The position numbers and the translations under genes are program-made. Under the pieces are notes generated by a model, which did not search any database, was not told the origin of the DNA, and saw only the letters and a program-made list of their open reading frames with translations. 64,000 bases of DNA. Source: Oerskovia jenensis (GTDB taxonomy: Bacteria > Actinomycetota > Actinomycetes > Actinomycetales > Cellulomonadaceae). The stretch is taken from the NCBI RefSeq assembly GCF_016907235.1, contig NZ_JAFBBO010000001.1, positions 3,038,001 through 3,102,000 on the forward strand, read 5' to 3'. Below are positions 52,023 to 60,952 of the stretch, in pieces (within the stretch, counting starts at the first letter, position 1; every line of letters starts with the position of its first letter).

Positions 52023-52637
52023 CATGTCCGGGCGCCTGTCCCGGCGCGGAGGTGTCGAGCGCCCGACGGCGTCGCTCGCGCCGTGCGCGCGTCGTGCCGG
52101 CGGCCTTCCTCGCCCTCACGACGCCCGGGCCCGGGAACTGTGTCCTGCGCCACAAGCGCCTTGGCGATACCGTGACAAAACCGCTCGTATCGCCCGACGC
52201 TGACCATGATGCGGACGAAATTCCGTCCAACATCTGGAATATCGACCGGGCCAGTGGTTTTGAGGCGTCGAGCGTGCGCATCATGGAGCCATGACCCGCC
52301 CCACGAGCACCGAGCTCACGACGCACCGCGCAGCCGCCTGCTGCCGAATGTCGTGTCGCTCCGTCCTGCGTGGCGCCGGTCGAATGTGCTGTCAGCGCTG
52401 ACCTGACCCCAGCACCGCACCACGCGCCCCGCGAGCGCAGCCCGGAGACGACCGGAGCCCGCGCCGCAGCGCCCCGCCTCATCCCCTCCTGAACCACCGA
52501 CCACCGGTGACGTGTCTCATGACGCGCGCTCCGTCGTCGGGCGGGAGGACGTTCCACCTCCCACCCCGTCACCACCGTGACGTCCCCCACGGACGCCCCG
52601 CGACAACCGCCGGCGCCCGTCACCGGAAGGACAGACC
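52023..52637. other. Gene-free gap between ffs and metQ
   Basis: No convincing gene. It holds a copy of the dispersed motif (52061-52077), an inverted repeat GGCGATAC/GTATCGCC (52163-52170, 52187-52194), and a stretch at 52160-52280 clearly less GC-rich than its surroundings. I looked for SAM riboswitch classes before metQ and could not recognise one. Open frames on both strands here look like GC-rich artefacts. Confidence 0.5.
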
Positions 52638-53534
52638 ATGCTCCGCAAGAACCTGACCCTCGCCGCCCTCGCGGCCACCGCCGCCCTGACGCTCGGGGCG
52701 TGCGCCACGACGCCCTCCGACAGCGGCGCCTCGGGCGGTGCCTCGGCGGACGACGTCGTGAAGATCGGCGTGGTCGGCGCGGCCGACGACAAGTGGGCCG
52801 TGTTCGAGAAGGTCGCCAAGGAAGAGGGCCTGAACATCGAGATCGTCGACTTCGGCGACTACCAGCAGGCCAACCCGGCGCTCGCGCAGGACCAGATCGA
52901 CCTCAACCAGTTCCAGCACCTGCAGTTCCTCGCGGGCTACAACGTCGAGGCCGGCGACGACCTCCAGCCCATCGGCGCGACCGCGGTCTACCCGCTCGCG
53001 CTCTACTCGTCCAAGCACACGGCGCTCGAGGACATCCCCGCGGGCGGCGAGATCGCGGTCCCCAACGACGCGACCAACCTCGCCCGCGCCCTGCTCGTGC
53101 TCCAGGAGTCCAAGCTCATCGAGCTCAAGGACGGCGGCAGCTCGCTGTCGACCGAGGCCGACGTGCTCCCGTCCTCCAAGGTCAAGGTCACCCCGGTCGA
53201 CGCCGCGCAGACCGCGATCTCGCTCCAGTCCGTCGACGGCGCGATCATCAACAACGACTTCCTCGAGGACGCCGGCCTCAAGCCCGAGGACGCCCTGTTC
53301 CAGGACGACCCCGACTCGTCGGCCTCCGAGCCCTACATCAACGTGTGGGTCGCCCGCGCCGCGGACAAGGACGACGAGACGCTCCTGAAGATCGCCGCCC
53401 TCTCGCAGAACGAAGAGGTCGTCGCCGCCGAGAAGAAGGCCTCGGGCGGCACCGCGGTCATCAAGGACAACTCCGCGGCCGACCTCCAGGAGATCCTCGC
53501 GGGGATCGAGGAGAACTACCGCGCCCAGGGCTGA
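52638..53534 (+). CDS. metQ: Methionine ABC transporter substrate-binding lipoprotein MetQ
   Basis: A 298-residue NlpA-family lipoprotein (LTLGAC, Cys22 lipidated). Family landmarks are VKIGVVGAADDKWAVFEKVAKEEG, FGDYQQANPALAQDQIDLNQFQHLQFL and IAVPNDATNLARALLVLQ. It captures methionine for MetNI. ATG at 52638 follows GGAAGG. A 20-bp hairpin after the stop separates it from metN and may raise metQ mRNA over metNI. Confidence 0.92.
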   Translation: MLRKNLTLAALAATAALTLGACATTPSDSGASGGASADDVVKIGVVGAADDKWAVFEKVAKEEGLNIEIVDFGDYQQANPALAQDQIDLNQFQHLQFLAGYNVEAGDDLQPIGATAVYPLALYSSKHTALEDIPAGGEIAVPNDATNLARALLVLQESKLIELKDGGSSLSTEADVLPSSKVKVTPVDAAQTAISLQSVDGAIINNDFLEDAGLKPEDALFQDDPDSSASEPYINVWVARAADKDDETLLKIAALSQNEEVVAAEKKASGGTAVIKDNSAADLQEILAGIEENYRAQG

Positions 53535-53551
53535 GCCCTCGGCACGAGCCA

Positions 53552-53595
53552 CCGGTGCCCGACGGCGTCAGTCACCTGACGCCGTCGGGCACCGG
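53552..53595. terminator. Hairpin of inverted dispersed motif between metQ and metN
   Basis: A perfect 20-bp stem (53552-53571 with 53576-53595) and TCAC loop; the arms contain TGCCCGACGGCGTCA and its complement. It may act as a partial terminator or 3' stabiliser of metQ mRNA. Confidence 0.7.
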
Positions 53596-53725
53596 CGTGC
53601 CCTCGCCCACGCACCACCCGCGTGTTGGACTGTCCGTACACGCCTGTCGTCCCCCGCACACGACGCGCGGCCGCGCGGCTCTCACGAGGAGCCCGGCCGC
53701 CGCACCCCGCACGAGAGGTTCCTCC

Positions 53726-54988
53726 GTGAGCACCACCTCGGACACGATGGTCCGCTTCCGCGACGTGACGAAGGTCTTCGGGACCGGGTCGTCCGCCGTG
53801 ACGGCCGTCGACGGCGTCACCCTGGACATCAAGGCCGGTGAGATCTTCGGCGTCATCGGCTACTCGGGCGCGGGCAAGAGCACTCTCGTCCGGCTCATCA
53901 ACGCGCTCGAACCCGTCACGTCGGGGACCGTCGTGGTCGACGGGGACGAGGTGAGCGCCTTGCGGGAGCGTGAGCTGCGGCCCGTGCGCGCGAGCATCGG
54001 CATGATCTTCCAGCAGTTCAACCTGCTGACCTCGCGGACCGTCGCCGGGAACGTGGCCTACGCGCTCAAGGTCGCGGGCTGGGACAAGCCCCGGCGCGAG
54101 GCGCGCGTCGCCGAGCTCCTGGAGTTCGTCGGCCTGTCCGACAAGGCCACGGCCTACCCGTCGCAGCTCTCGGGCGGGCAGAAGCAGCGCGTGGGCATCG
54201 CGCGAGCGCTCGCCACGTCGCCCAAGCTCCTGCTCGCCGACGAGGCCACGAGCGCCCTGGACCCCGAGACCACGCGGGACGTGCTCGCGCTGCTGCGCCG
54301 CGTCAACGCCGAGCTCGGCGTGACGATCGTCGTCATCACGCACGAGATGGACGTCGTGCGCTCGACCTGCCACCGGGTCGCGGTCATGGAGCACGGCAAG
54401 GTCGTCGAGGTCGGCGAGGTCTACGACGTGTTCTCCTCGCCGCAGGCCACCGCGACCAAGAAGTTCGTCGGGACGGCCCTGCGCGACCGGCCCGGCCCCG
54501 ACGCCCTCGAACGCCTGCGCCGTCGGCACCCCGGACGCCTCGTGACCGTCGGGGTCCACGAGGACGGGACCTCGGGCGCGAGCCTGACCCGGCTCCTGCG
54601 CGAGCACAGGCTCGACGGCTCCGTGGTGTTCGGTGGGATCTCCGAGATCGGGGAGCGGCCCTTCGGGTCGCTCACGCTCGAGCTCGTGGGCGACGACACG
54701 ACCATCGCGGCCTTCCTCGACGAGCTCTCGCGCACGACCGACGTCGTCGACCTCGGGACCGCACTCGCTCCTCGCGACGACCCGCGCGTCGTGGCCGGGG
54801 CGAGCGACGAGTCGCGCGAGGCCGACGACGCGACCGGGGCTCCGCCGTCGGGCCGTGCCGACGAACCCGACCCGCGCGACGCCTGGCAGAGCGAGAGATG
54901 GCCCGGGACGGGAGGCCCCGGCGGCACCCAGGGCACCCAGCCCGGTGACTTCGGCGGCGCACCCGGCGCGTTCGGAGGGAAGCGATGA
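53726..54988 (+). CDS. metN: Methionine ABC transporter ATP-binding protein MetN
   Basis: A 420-residue ATPase: Walker A GYSGAGKST, Q-loop IFQQFNLL, signature LSGGQKQRVGIA, Walker B LLLADEATSALDPET, H-loop ITHEMD. A C-terminal NIL domain (~255-345) would bind methionine for transinhibition. A further ~60-residue acidic then Gly/Pro-rich tail (GGTQGTQPGDFGGAPGAFGG) is unusual for MetN (~340-345 aa). GTG at 53726 has GAGAGG upstream. Overlaps metI (ATGA). Confidence 0.92.
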   Translation: MSTTSDTMVRFRDVTKVFGTGSSAVTAVDGVTLDIKAGEIFGVIGYSGAGKSTLVRLINALEPVTSGTVVVDGDEVSALRERELRPVRASIGMIFQQFNLLTSRTVAGNVAYALKVAGWDKPRREARVAELLEFVGLSDKATAYPSQLSGGQKQRVGIARALATSPKLLLADEATSALDPETTRDVLALLRRVNAELGVTIVVITHEMDVVRSTCHRVAVMEHGKVVEVGEVYDVFSSPQATATKKFVGTALRDRPGPDALERLRRRHPGRLVTVGVHEDGTSGASLTRLLREHRLDGSVVFGGISEIGERPFGSLTLELVGDDTTIAAFLDELSRTTDVVDLGTALAPRDDPRVVAGASDESREADDATGAPPSGRADEPDPRDAWQSERWPGTGGPGGTQGTQPGDFGGAPGAFGGKR

Positions 54989-55647
54989 ACCGCGACTGGT
55001 CCACCCTGTGGCCGATCCTGCTGTCCTCGCTGGGCGAGACCCTCTACATGGTCTCGATCGCGCTCCTCGCGGGCGGGCTCGGCGGCCTGGTCCTGGGGCT
55101 CGCGCTCTACTGCACGCGCAAGGGCAACCTGCTGGCCAACAGCGTGGTGTTCAACGTCCTCAACGTGCTCGTCAACATCGTGCGGCCCATCCCGTTCATC
55201 ATCTTCCTGACGATGATCTACCCCGTGACGCTCGCGGTCGTCGGGACGACGATCGGCACCGAGGCGTTCATCCTCCCGCTGTCGGTCATGACGGCGTTCG
55301 GGACCTCGCGCATCGTCGAGCAGAACCTCGTGAGCATCGACCCGGGCGTGGTCGAGGCCGCGCGCGCCATGGGCGCCTCGCCGTGGCGGATCATCCGGAC
55401 GGTCCTCATCCCCGAGGCCCTCGCTCCGCTCATCCTGGGCTACACGTTCATCTTCGTGGCCGTGATCGACATGTCGGCGATGGCCGGCTACATCGGCGGC
55501 GGCGGCCTGGGAGACTTCGCGATCCGGTACGGCTACCAGCGCTACAACTGGGCCGTGACGGCCGTGACCGTCCTCGTCATCATCGTGATCGTGCAGGTCG
55601 TCCAGTTCTTCGGCAACTGGCTCGCGCGCAAGGTCCTGCGGCGCTGA
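54985..55647 (+). CDS. metI: Methionine ABC transporter permease MetI
   Basis: A 220-residue permease with five helices. The EAA loop reads VVEAARAMGASPWRIIRTVLIPEALAPLILGYTF, and GGGGLGDFAIRYGYQRY is typical of D-methionine permeases. ATG overlaps the metN stop. Completes the MetQNI importer. Confidence 0.92.
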   Translation: MNRDWSTLWPILLSSLGETLYMVSIALLAGGLGGLVLGLALYCTRKGNLLANSVVFNVLNVLVNIVRPIPFIIFLTMIYPVTLAVVGTTIGTEAFILPLSVMTAFGTSRIVEQNLVSIDPGVVEAARAMGASPWRIIRTVLIPEALAPLILGYTFIFVAVIDMSAMAGYIGGGGLGDFAIRYGYQRYNWAVTAVTVLVIIVIVQVVQFFGNWLARKVLRR

Positions 55648-55676
55648 GGCGCCGTCTCCGTCGCACCGACGGAGGG

Positions 55677-55719
55677 CCGAGGCACGCGCGGCGGGTCACC
55701 GAGGCACGCGCGGCGGGTC
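55677..55719. repeat. 22-bp tandem duplication
   Basis: The segment 55677-55697 recurs exactly at 55699-55719, one base apart (CCGAGGCACGCG...GGGTC). It leads into the terminator stem. Confidence 0.85.
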
Positions 55720-55745
55720 CCCGGGCAGCACGCCCGGGGACCCGC
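55713..55745 (+). terminator. Hairpin terminator after metI
   Basis: A perfect 14-bp stem GCGGGTCCCCGGGC with complement (55713-55726, 55732-55745) and AGCAC loop, between metI and the dnaX promoter. Confidence 0.75.
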
Positions 55746-55770
55746 TGTGCGGGCTGTCAGCCTCGCCGTC

Positions 55771-55776
55771 TAGAGT
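55771..55776 (+). promoter_or_regulatory. -10 hexamer of dnaX (leaderless)
   Basis: TAGAGT, 7 nt before the GTG at 55784. Confidence 0.6.
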
Positions 55777-55783
55777 TGCCGGG

Positions 55784-58642
55784 GTGAGCACCGCCCTGTA
55801 CCGCCGCTACCGGCCAGAGACCTTCGCCGAGGTCATCGGGCAGGACCACGTCACCGGACCGCTGCGGCAGGCACTGCGCAGCGGACGCGTGAACCACGCC
55901 TACCTCTTCTCGGGCCCTCGTGGCTGCGGCAAGACGACCTCGGCGCGCATCCTCGCGCGCACCCTGAACTGTGCGCGCAACACCGAGGAGACGCCCATCG
56001 ACACCCCCTGCGGGGAGTGCTCGTCGTGCGTCGAGCTCGCACGCGGTGGCTCGGGCAGCCTCGACGTCATCGAGATCGACGCGGCCTCGCACAACGGTGT
56101 CGACGACGCCCGCGAGCTCCGGGAGCGCGCGACCTTCGCGCCCGCCCGCGACCGGTACAAGATCTTCATCCTCGACGAGGCCCACATGGTCACGCCGCAG
56201 GGCTTCAACGCGCTCCTCAAGCTCGTCGAGGAACCCCCGCCGCACGTGAAGTTCATCTTCGCGACGACCGAGCCGGACAAGGTCATCGGGACCATCCGCT
56301 CGCGCACGCACCACTACCCCTTCCGCCTCGTCCCGCCGGACGTCCTGGGCCCGTACCTCGAGCAGCTCTGCGCCGCGGAGGGCGTGACGATCGGCACCGG
56401 TGTCGTGCCGCTCGTGGTCCGCTCGGGCGGGGGCTCGGTGCGTGACTCGCTGTCCGTCATGGACCAGCTCATCGCCGGCGCCGAGGCCGGGAACGTCGAC
56501 TACGAGCGCGCCGTGGACCTGCTCGGCTTCACGCACGCCTCGCTGCTCGACGACGTCGTGGAGGCCCTCGCGGCCCGCGACGGCGCGAGCATCTTCCGGG
56601 TCGTCGAGCAGATCATCACCACGGGGCACGAGCCGCGCCGCTTCGTCGAGGACCTCCTCGAACGCCTCCGGGACCTCATCGTCATCTCGGTCTCGGGCGG
56701 TGCCGCGGACGCGGTGCTGCGCGACGTCCCGTCCGACCAGCTCGAGCGCATGAAGTCCCAGGCGCAGAGCCTGGGTGCGGCCGAGCTGTCGCGCGCGGCG
56801 GACCTCGTCAACGCGGCACTCACCGAGATGAGCGGCGCCACCTCGCCGCGCCTGCACCTCGAGCTCCTGTGCGCGCGCCTCCTGCTCCCCGGCGTGGACG
56901 ACGGCGCCGCAGGGCTCGCGGCCCGCATCGACCGGCTGGAGCGAGGCGGGCTGGGCACCGGCGGCCTCGTGCCCGTCGCGACCGCACCACGGCCCGGCGG
57001 CCCCGAGGGGCTCGTCGCAGCACCTCGCGCCGCACAGGCCGAGCAGGACACGCCCGTCGCCCCCGTCCATGGGCTGAGCGGCGCCGCCGCCGCCCGCGCG
57101 GCGCTCCAGGCACGCAAGGCGGGAGAAGCGGCCGCTCCGGCGGCTGCTCGTCCGGCAGAGGCGTCGCCTGAGGCCGCTGCGCCCGCTGTCCCGAGTGCTG
57201 CTGCGCCCGCTGTGCCGAGTGCTGCTGCGCCCGCTGTGCCGACTGCTGCTGCGCCCGCTGTGACCTCCGTTCCCGCTGTGACCTCCGCTCCCGGTGGGAG
57301 CGACGCCACCACCGAGGCGGCGCCCTCCGGCGCGCCGGGGGAGAGCGACGACCGGCCCGTCGTGGTGCCCGTCAGCACGGTCGAGCCCGCGGCGGCCGAG
57401 CCAGGGACCGACGCGCCCACCGCGGCTCCGGCCGCCGCCGCCGACACCTCGACGGTCACCCCGGTCGAGGACGACGGCCCGGACACGGGCGTCACCATGC
57501 CCCTCGGATCCGTCCCAGCGCCCGAGGACGCTCGGGTCGAGCCCGCACCTGCACCCGCACCTGCGCCCGCAGCCGCTCAGGCGCCGGCCCCCGCGGCGAG
57601 CGACACGGACGCGCTCAGCACCGACGTGCTGCGCCGCCGCTGGCCCGAGGTCCTCCAGACCCTCAGCTCGAGCCGTGTCACCTGGTCGCTCGTGAGCGGC
57701 AACGCCCAGGTCGGGGAGCTCACACCGGACACCCTGTACCTCGCGTTCCAGACGCCCGCTCTCGCACGGACCTTCTCCACGTCGCGCCACACGGGGGCCG
57801 TCCAGGAGGCCGTCTACCAGACGCTCGGCTTCCAGGTCCGTGTCGAGGCCCGCCTCGACGAGGGCGGCAGCGCGGGCCCGAGCGCCCCCGCACCAGCCGC
57901 GCCCCCCGCGCCGCGCCGCGACGAGCCGACAGGCGGCGGACAACCGGCCGGTGGCACACCGACCGGTGCAGGCCCGGCTGCGCCCGCCCAGGGCGGACCA
58001 GCCTCGGACGCGCACGCTCCGCACACGTCCACGGAACGCGTCGGCGTCGTCTCGGCACCGACGGCCGCGAACCCCTCTGACGCTCCCCACGGGACGGTCG
58101 GCCCGGGCGGGACCAGTCCTGCGGGGGCCGACACCACCGCGTCCCCGCAGCGCAGCAACGTCGCCGTGCAGGAGCGACCCGCCCCGCGGCCCGCAGAGCC
58201 CGAGGTCGAGCCGGTCGTCAACGCGGCCGACGAGGCCTGGCTCGCGGGCCTGCCCGTGACCGAGCCCCCGGCCGACCTCGACGAGGGCTACGAACCGCCG
58301 CCTGCGGACGTGCGCCGAGCGGCGCCGTCGGGCAGCCGGCCCGTGGCCCGCCCGACCGTGCCCTCAACGCCCTCAGCGCAATCAGCGCCCAGCGCCGCCA
58401 CGCCCGCCGTCCCCACCGGGCCCGCGCCCGGCGTGCGCGAGTCGCGCCGCCAGACGCTCGAACGGCAGGCCGCCGAGCAGAAGGCCCGGCAGTCGTCGGC
58501 GCGCGTCTCGGTCTCGATGGACGACGACTCGCCGTCCGACGACGACCCGGACCTGGCGTCGTCGGGACTGGTCGGTGCCCCGCTCGTGGCGCAGATCCTG
58601 GGCGGCGTCGTGATCGACGAGACCATCGACACCGGGCTCTGA
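55784..58642 (+). CDS. dnaX: DNA polymerase III subunit gamma/tau
   Basis: A 952-residue clamp-loader subunit. The AAA+ module (1-~370) has YRPETFAEVIGQ, Walker A GPRGCGKT (44-51), a four-Cys zinc module (CARNTEETP...CGECSSC), Walker B FILDEAHM and sensor TTEPDKVIGTIRSR. After the clamp-loader domains come ~220 low-complexity residues including AAPAVPSA tandem repeats, a tau-like domain (~610-700, RRRWPEVLQTLSSSRVTWSLVSGNAQVGEL), then another Pro/Ala-rich stretch. No slippery frameshift signal was seen, so probably only tau is made. GTG 55784 is leaderless. Confidence 0.93.
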   Translation: MSTALYRRYRPETFAEVIGQDHVTGPLRQALRSGRVNHAYLFSGPRGCGKTTSARILARTLNCARNTEETPIDTPCGECSSCVELARGGSGSLDVIEIDAASHNGVDDARELRERATFAPARDRYKIFILDEAHMVTPQGFNALLKLVEEPPPHVKFIFATTEPDKVIGTIRSRTHHYPFRLVPPDVLGPYLEQLCAAEGVTIGTGVVPLVVRSGGGSVRDSLSVMDQLIAGAEAGNVDYERAVDLLGFTHASLLDDVVEALAARDGASIFRVVEQIITTGHEPRRFVEDLLERLRDLIVISVSGGAADAVLRDVPSDQLERMKSQAQSLGAAELSRAADLVNAALTEMSGATSPRLHLELLCARLLLPGVDDGAAGLAARIDRLERGGLGTGGLVPVATAPRPGGPEGLVAAPRAAQAEQDTPVAPVHGLSGAAAARAALQARKAGEAAAPAAARPAEASPEAAAPAVPSAAAPAVPSAAAPAVPTAAAPAVTSVPAVTSAPGGSDATTEAAPSGAPGESDDRPVVVPVSTVEPAAAEPGTDAPTAAPAAAADTSTVTPVEDDGPDTGVTMPLGSVPAPEDARVEPAPAPAPAPAAAQAPAPAASDTDALSTDVLRRRWPEVLQTLSSSRVTWSLVSGNAQVGELTPDTLYLAFQTPALARTFSTSRHTGAVQEAVYQTLGFQVRVEARLDEGGSAGPSAPAPAAPPAPRRDEPTGGGQPAGGTPTGAGPAAPAQGGPASDAHAPHTSTERVGVVSAPTAANPSDAPHGTVGPGGTSPAGADTTASPQRSNVAVQERPAPRPAEPEVEPVVNAADEAWLAGLPVTEPPADLDEGYEPPPADVRRAAPSGSRPVARPTVPSTPSAQSAPSAATPAVPTGPAPGVRESRRQTLERQAAEQKARQSSARVSVSMDDDSPSDDDPDLASSGLVGAPLVAQILGGVVIDETIDTGL
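57176..57270. repeat. 24-bp tandem repeats inside dnaX
   Basis: Nearly four copies of a 24-bp unit beginning GCTGCGCCCGCTGT, each encoding AAPAVPSA-like octapeptides in the linker of the tau subunit. Confidence 0.85.
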
Positions 58643-58643
58643 C

Positions 58644-59045
58644 ATGAGCCCGCGCGGCGAGCTCCACCACGTCGAGCTGTGGGTCGAGGACCTCGACGCC
58701 GCCGAGAGCACCTGGGCGTGGCTCCTCGACGAGCTCGGCTACACCCGCTTCCAGACGTGGGCCACGGGTCAGAGCTGGCTGCGGGGAGCGACGTACATCG
58801 TGCTCGAGGCGAGCCCCGCCGTCCACGGCAAGGGGCACGACCGCCTGCGCCCAGGGGTCAACCACCTGGCGTTCTCGGGTGGTCGGCGCGACGAGGTCGA
58901 CGACCTGGTGGCGCGCGCGTCCGCGCACGGGTGGAGCCTCATGTTCGCCGACGCCCACCCGTACGCGGGCGGCCCCGACCACTACGCGGCCTACCTCGAG
59001 AACGAGGACGGCTTCGAGGTGGAGATCGTGGCGGACGAGGACTGA
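58644..59045 (+). CDS. VOC/glyoxalase-superfamily protein
   Basis: A 133-residue glyoxalase-fold protein: LHHVELWVEDLDAAESTWAWLLDELGY in the first half, VNHLAFSG and HYAAYLENEDGFEVEIVAD in the second, with metal-ligand-like His and Glu residues. ATG starts 1 nt after the dnaX stop, suggesting coupling. Activity unknown. Confidence 0.85.
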   Translation: MSPRGELHHVELWVEDLDAAESTWAWLLDELGYTRFQTWATGQSWLRGATYIVLEASPAVHGKGHDRLRPGVNHLAFSGGRRDEVDDLVARASAHGWSLMFADAHPYAGGPDHYAAYLENEDGFEVEIVADED

Positions 59046-59110
59046 CACGACGGCCGACACGCGGCCCGCGTCACCCGCGCGCTGCGGACCGCGGGGTCGC
59101 CGCCGCCACG

Positions 59111-59116
59111 TAGGCT
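59111..59116 (+). promoter_or_regulatory. -10 hexamer of recR (leaderless)
   Basis: TAGGCT, 6 nt before the GTG at 59123. Confidence 0.6.
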
Positions 59117-59122
59117 GGGGGC

Positions 59123-59722
59123 GTGTATGAAGGCGCGGTCCAGGACCTGATCGACGAGCTCGGCCGACTCCCCGGGGTCGGCCCCAAGAGTGCCCAACGC
59201 ATCGCGTTCCACCTCCTCGCGGCCGACGCCGCGGACGTGCGGCGGCTCGCCGACGCGCTCACCGAGGTCAAGCTGCGCGTCCGGTTCTGCGAGATCTGCG
59301 GCAACGTCGCGGAGTCCGAGCAGTGCCGCATCTGCCGCGACCCCCGGCGCTCGGTCGAGGTGATCTGCGTCGTCGAGGAACCCAAGGACGTCGTCGCGAT
59401 CGAGCGCACGCGGGAGTTCCGCGGCAAGTACCACGTGCTCGGTGGGGCCATCAACCCCATCGACAACGTCGGCCCCGACGACCTGCGCATCCGCGAGCTC
59501 CTGACCCGGCTCGCCGACGGCGCGGTCCAGGAGGTCATCCTCGCGATGGATCCCAACGTGGAGGGCGAGGCCACGGCCACCTACCTCACGCGGATGCTCG
59601 CGCCCATGGGGCTGCGCGTGTCCCGCCTGGCGTCCGGGCTGCCCGTGGGTGGAGACTTGGAGTACGCCGACGAGGTGACGCTCGGGAGGGCGTTCGAAGG
59701 ACGGAGGGTCGTCAGTGGTTGA
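59123..59722 (+). CDS. recR: Recombination mediator protein RecR
   Basis: A 199-residue RecFOR-pathway protein. It has the helix-hairpin-helix [20 protein letters not shown], the four-Cys zinc finger (Cys56, 59, 68, 71), and the Toprim domain [17 protein letters not shown] with a Walker-B-like C terminus. GTG at 59123 is leaderless. Its stop overlaps the DUF5063 gene by 8 nt, the usual actinobacterial dnaX-recR neighbourhood. Confidence 0.95.
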   Translation: MYEGAVQDLIDELGRLPGVGPKSAQRIAFHLLAADAADVRRLADALTEVKLRVRFCEICGNVAESEQCRICRDPRRSVEVICVVEEPKDVVAIERTREFRGKYHVLGGAINPIDNVGPDDLRIRELLTRLADGAVQEVILAMDPNVEGEATATYLTRMLAPMGLRVSRLASGLPVGGDLEYADEVTLGRAFEGRRVVSG

Positions 59723-60290
59723 GACCGAAGAGGCCGTGGGGTCGGACCTTCGGTCCGTCGCGGCCTCGGTGTCCGCGCAGGCGCGCACCTTCCTCACGAC
59801 GACCGCGGAGGTCGCCTCGGGCGCCGCCCCGCAGGCTGCCATCCCGCTGCTGCTCCTCGCGACCTCGGACCTGCTGGCCGCGGGCGCGCGGCTCGGCGCC
59901 ATGATGGACGTCGTCCCGGACCAGCGCTTCGAGCCCGACGCCGGGCCCGAGACGGACCTCGACCCGTTGCGCGAGGGCCTGGCCCGGTTGCTCGACGGCC
60001 TCGACGACTACCCGGAGATCGAGGATCCCGTGCTGGGCGCGGTCGTCGGGCAGGCGTCGGTCTCGGGAGACATCGCGTGCATCGCCGAGGCCCTGGCCAA
60101 GGGGCTCCAGCACTACGACTCGGGCCAGGAGCTCGAGGCCCTGTGGTGGTGGCAGTTCTCCTACCTGTCGCTGTGGGGCGAGCGCGCCGCGAGCGCGCTG
60201 CGCGTCCTGCAGCTCGTGCTCGCGCACCTGCGTCTCGACGTCGAGGACGACGTCGCCGCCGAGGCGGAGTACGACGCGCTGCACGCCTGA
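59715..60290 (+). CDS. DUF5063 domain-containing protein
   Basis: A 191-residue acidic soluble protein of the DUF5063 family found next to recR in actinobacteria. Recognisable segments are [46 protein letters not shown] and [28 protein letters not shown] at 59715 lies inside the recR 3' end, so it is translationally coupled. Function unknown. Confidence 0.87.
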   Translation: MVETEEAVGSDLRSVAASVSAQARTFLTTTAEVASGAAPQAAIPLLLLATSDLLAAGARLGAMMDVVPDQRFEPDAGPETDLDPLREGLARLLDGLDDYPEIEDPVLGAVVGQASVSGDIACIAEALAKGLQHYDSGQELEALWWWQFSYLSLWGERAASALRVLQLVLAHLRLDVEDDVAAEAEYDALHA

Positions 60291-60335
60291 GGTCTGCCGG
60301 CCACGGCGGGGGAGCGAACCGAGGCTCGGGGTCGC

Positions 60336-60341
60336 TAGGGT
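60336..60341 (+). promoter_or_regulatory. -10 hexamer of lipoprotein gene (near-leaderless)
   Basis: TAGGGT, 8 nt before the ATG at 60350. Confidence 0.5.
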
Positions 60342-60349
60342 CGTGCGCC

Positions 60350-60883
60350 ATGACAGCACGTGCGCGCGTCGCGACCCTGGCCGGTGTCCTGCTCGTGGTG
60401 GCCGTGACGAGCGCGTGCTCGTCACGGGAGCCGATCACCGCGGACCACGCGGTGTTCGACGGGCTCTCGCGGGAGGCCGTCGTCGAGACCCTCGACCTGA
60501 TGTCGGACGAGTTCGACCAGGTGCCCGAGGAGTCGCGCCTGGCGTTCGCGCAGGACTCGGTCGTCGAGCTCGAGACCTGCCGGGCCGTGCTCGACCACGT
60601 CGAGTCCTGGACGGGACCCGAAGCACCCCCGGAGCCCCTCGTGCTCGCGGCGCCCACCCCGGAGGCGTTCGCGGCCGCGACAGCCGAGGGTGAGGAAGGC
60701 CGTCCCGACTTCGGCGGACACTCCCGCGAGCTGGTGCTCGGGCACGTCGCCACCGGTGACCGCGACGGTCTCGTGGAGTTCCTGACCATGGAGGTCGGCT
60801 GCGCCTGGATGCCCGTCGAGCCCGGCGTCGACGGGCCGTCGATCAACGATCACGCCCGCGCGACGTACGGTCCGCCGGCCTAG
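60350..60883 (+). CDS. Lipoprotein of unknown function
   Basis: A 177-residue lipoprotein: signal peptide ending VAVTSAC (Cys23), then an acidic alpha-helical-looking domain (FDGLSREAVVETLDLMSDEFDQVPEES, FTEF-like LVEFLTMEVGCAWMP) with two further cysteines. ATG at 60350 has no ribosome binding site and is at leaderless distance from TAGGGT. No family recognised. Confidence 0.72.
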   Translation: MTARARVATLAGVLLVVAVTSACSSREPITADHAVFDGLSREAVVETLDLMSDEFDQVPEESRLAFAQDSVVELETCRAVLDHVESWTGPEAPPEPLVLAAPTPEAFAAATAEGEEGRPDFGGHSRELVLGHVATGDRDGLVEFLTMEVGCAWMPVEPGVDGPSINDHARATYGPPA

Positions 60884-60952
60884 GGCTCGCCGGCCTAGAG
60901 ATCCCGGGGCGGGCGCGACCCGTCGGTCGCGCCCGCCCCGCGACGAGTCCGC

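Noticed and set aside
52023-52637. SAM riboswitch before metQ
   Set aside because: None of the conserved SAM-I, SAM-II or SAM-IV core words could be recognised; left as an open check.
55784-58642. Programmed frameshift producing a short gamma subunit from dnaX
   Set aside because: No A/T-rich slippery heptamer is present after the AAA+ region.
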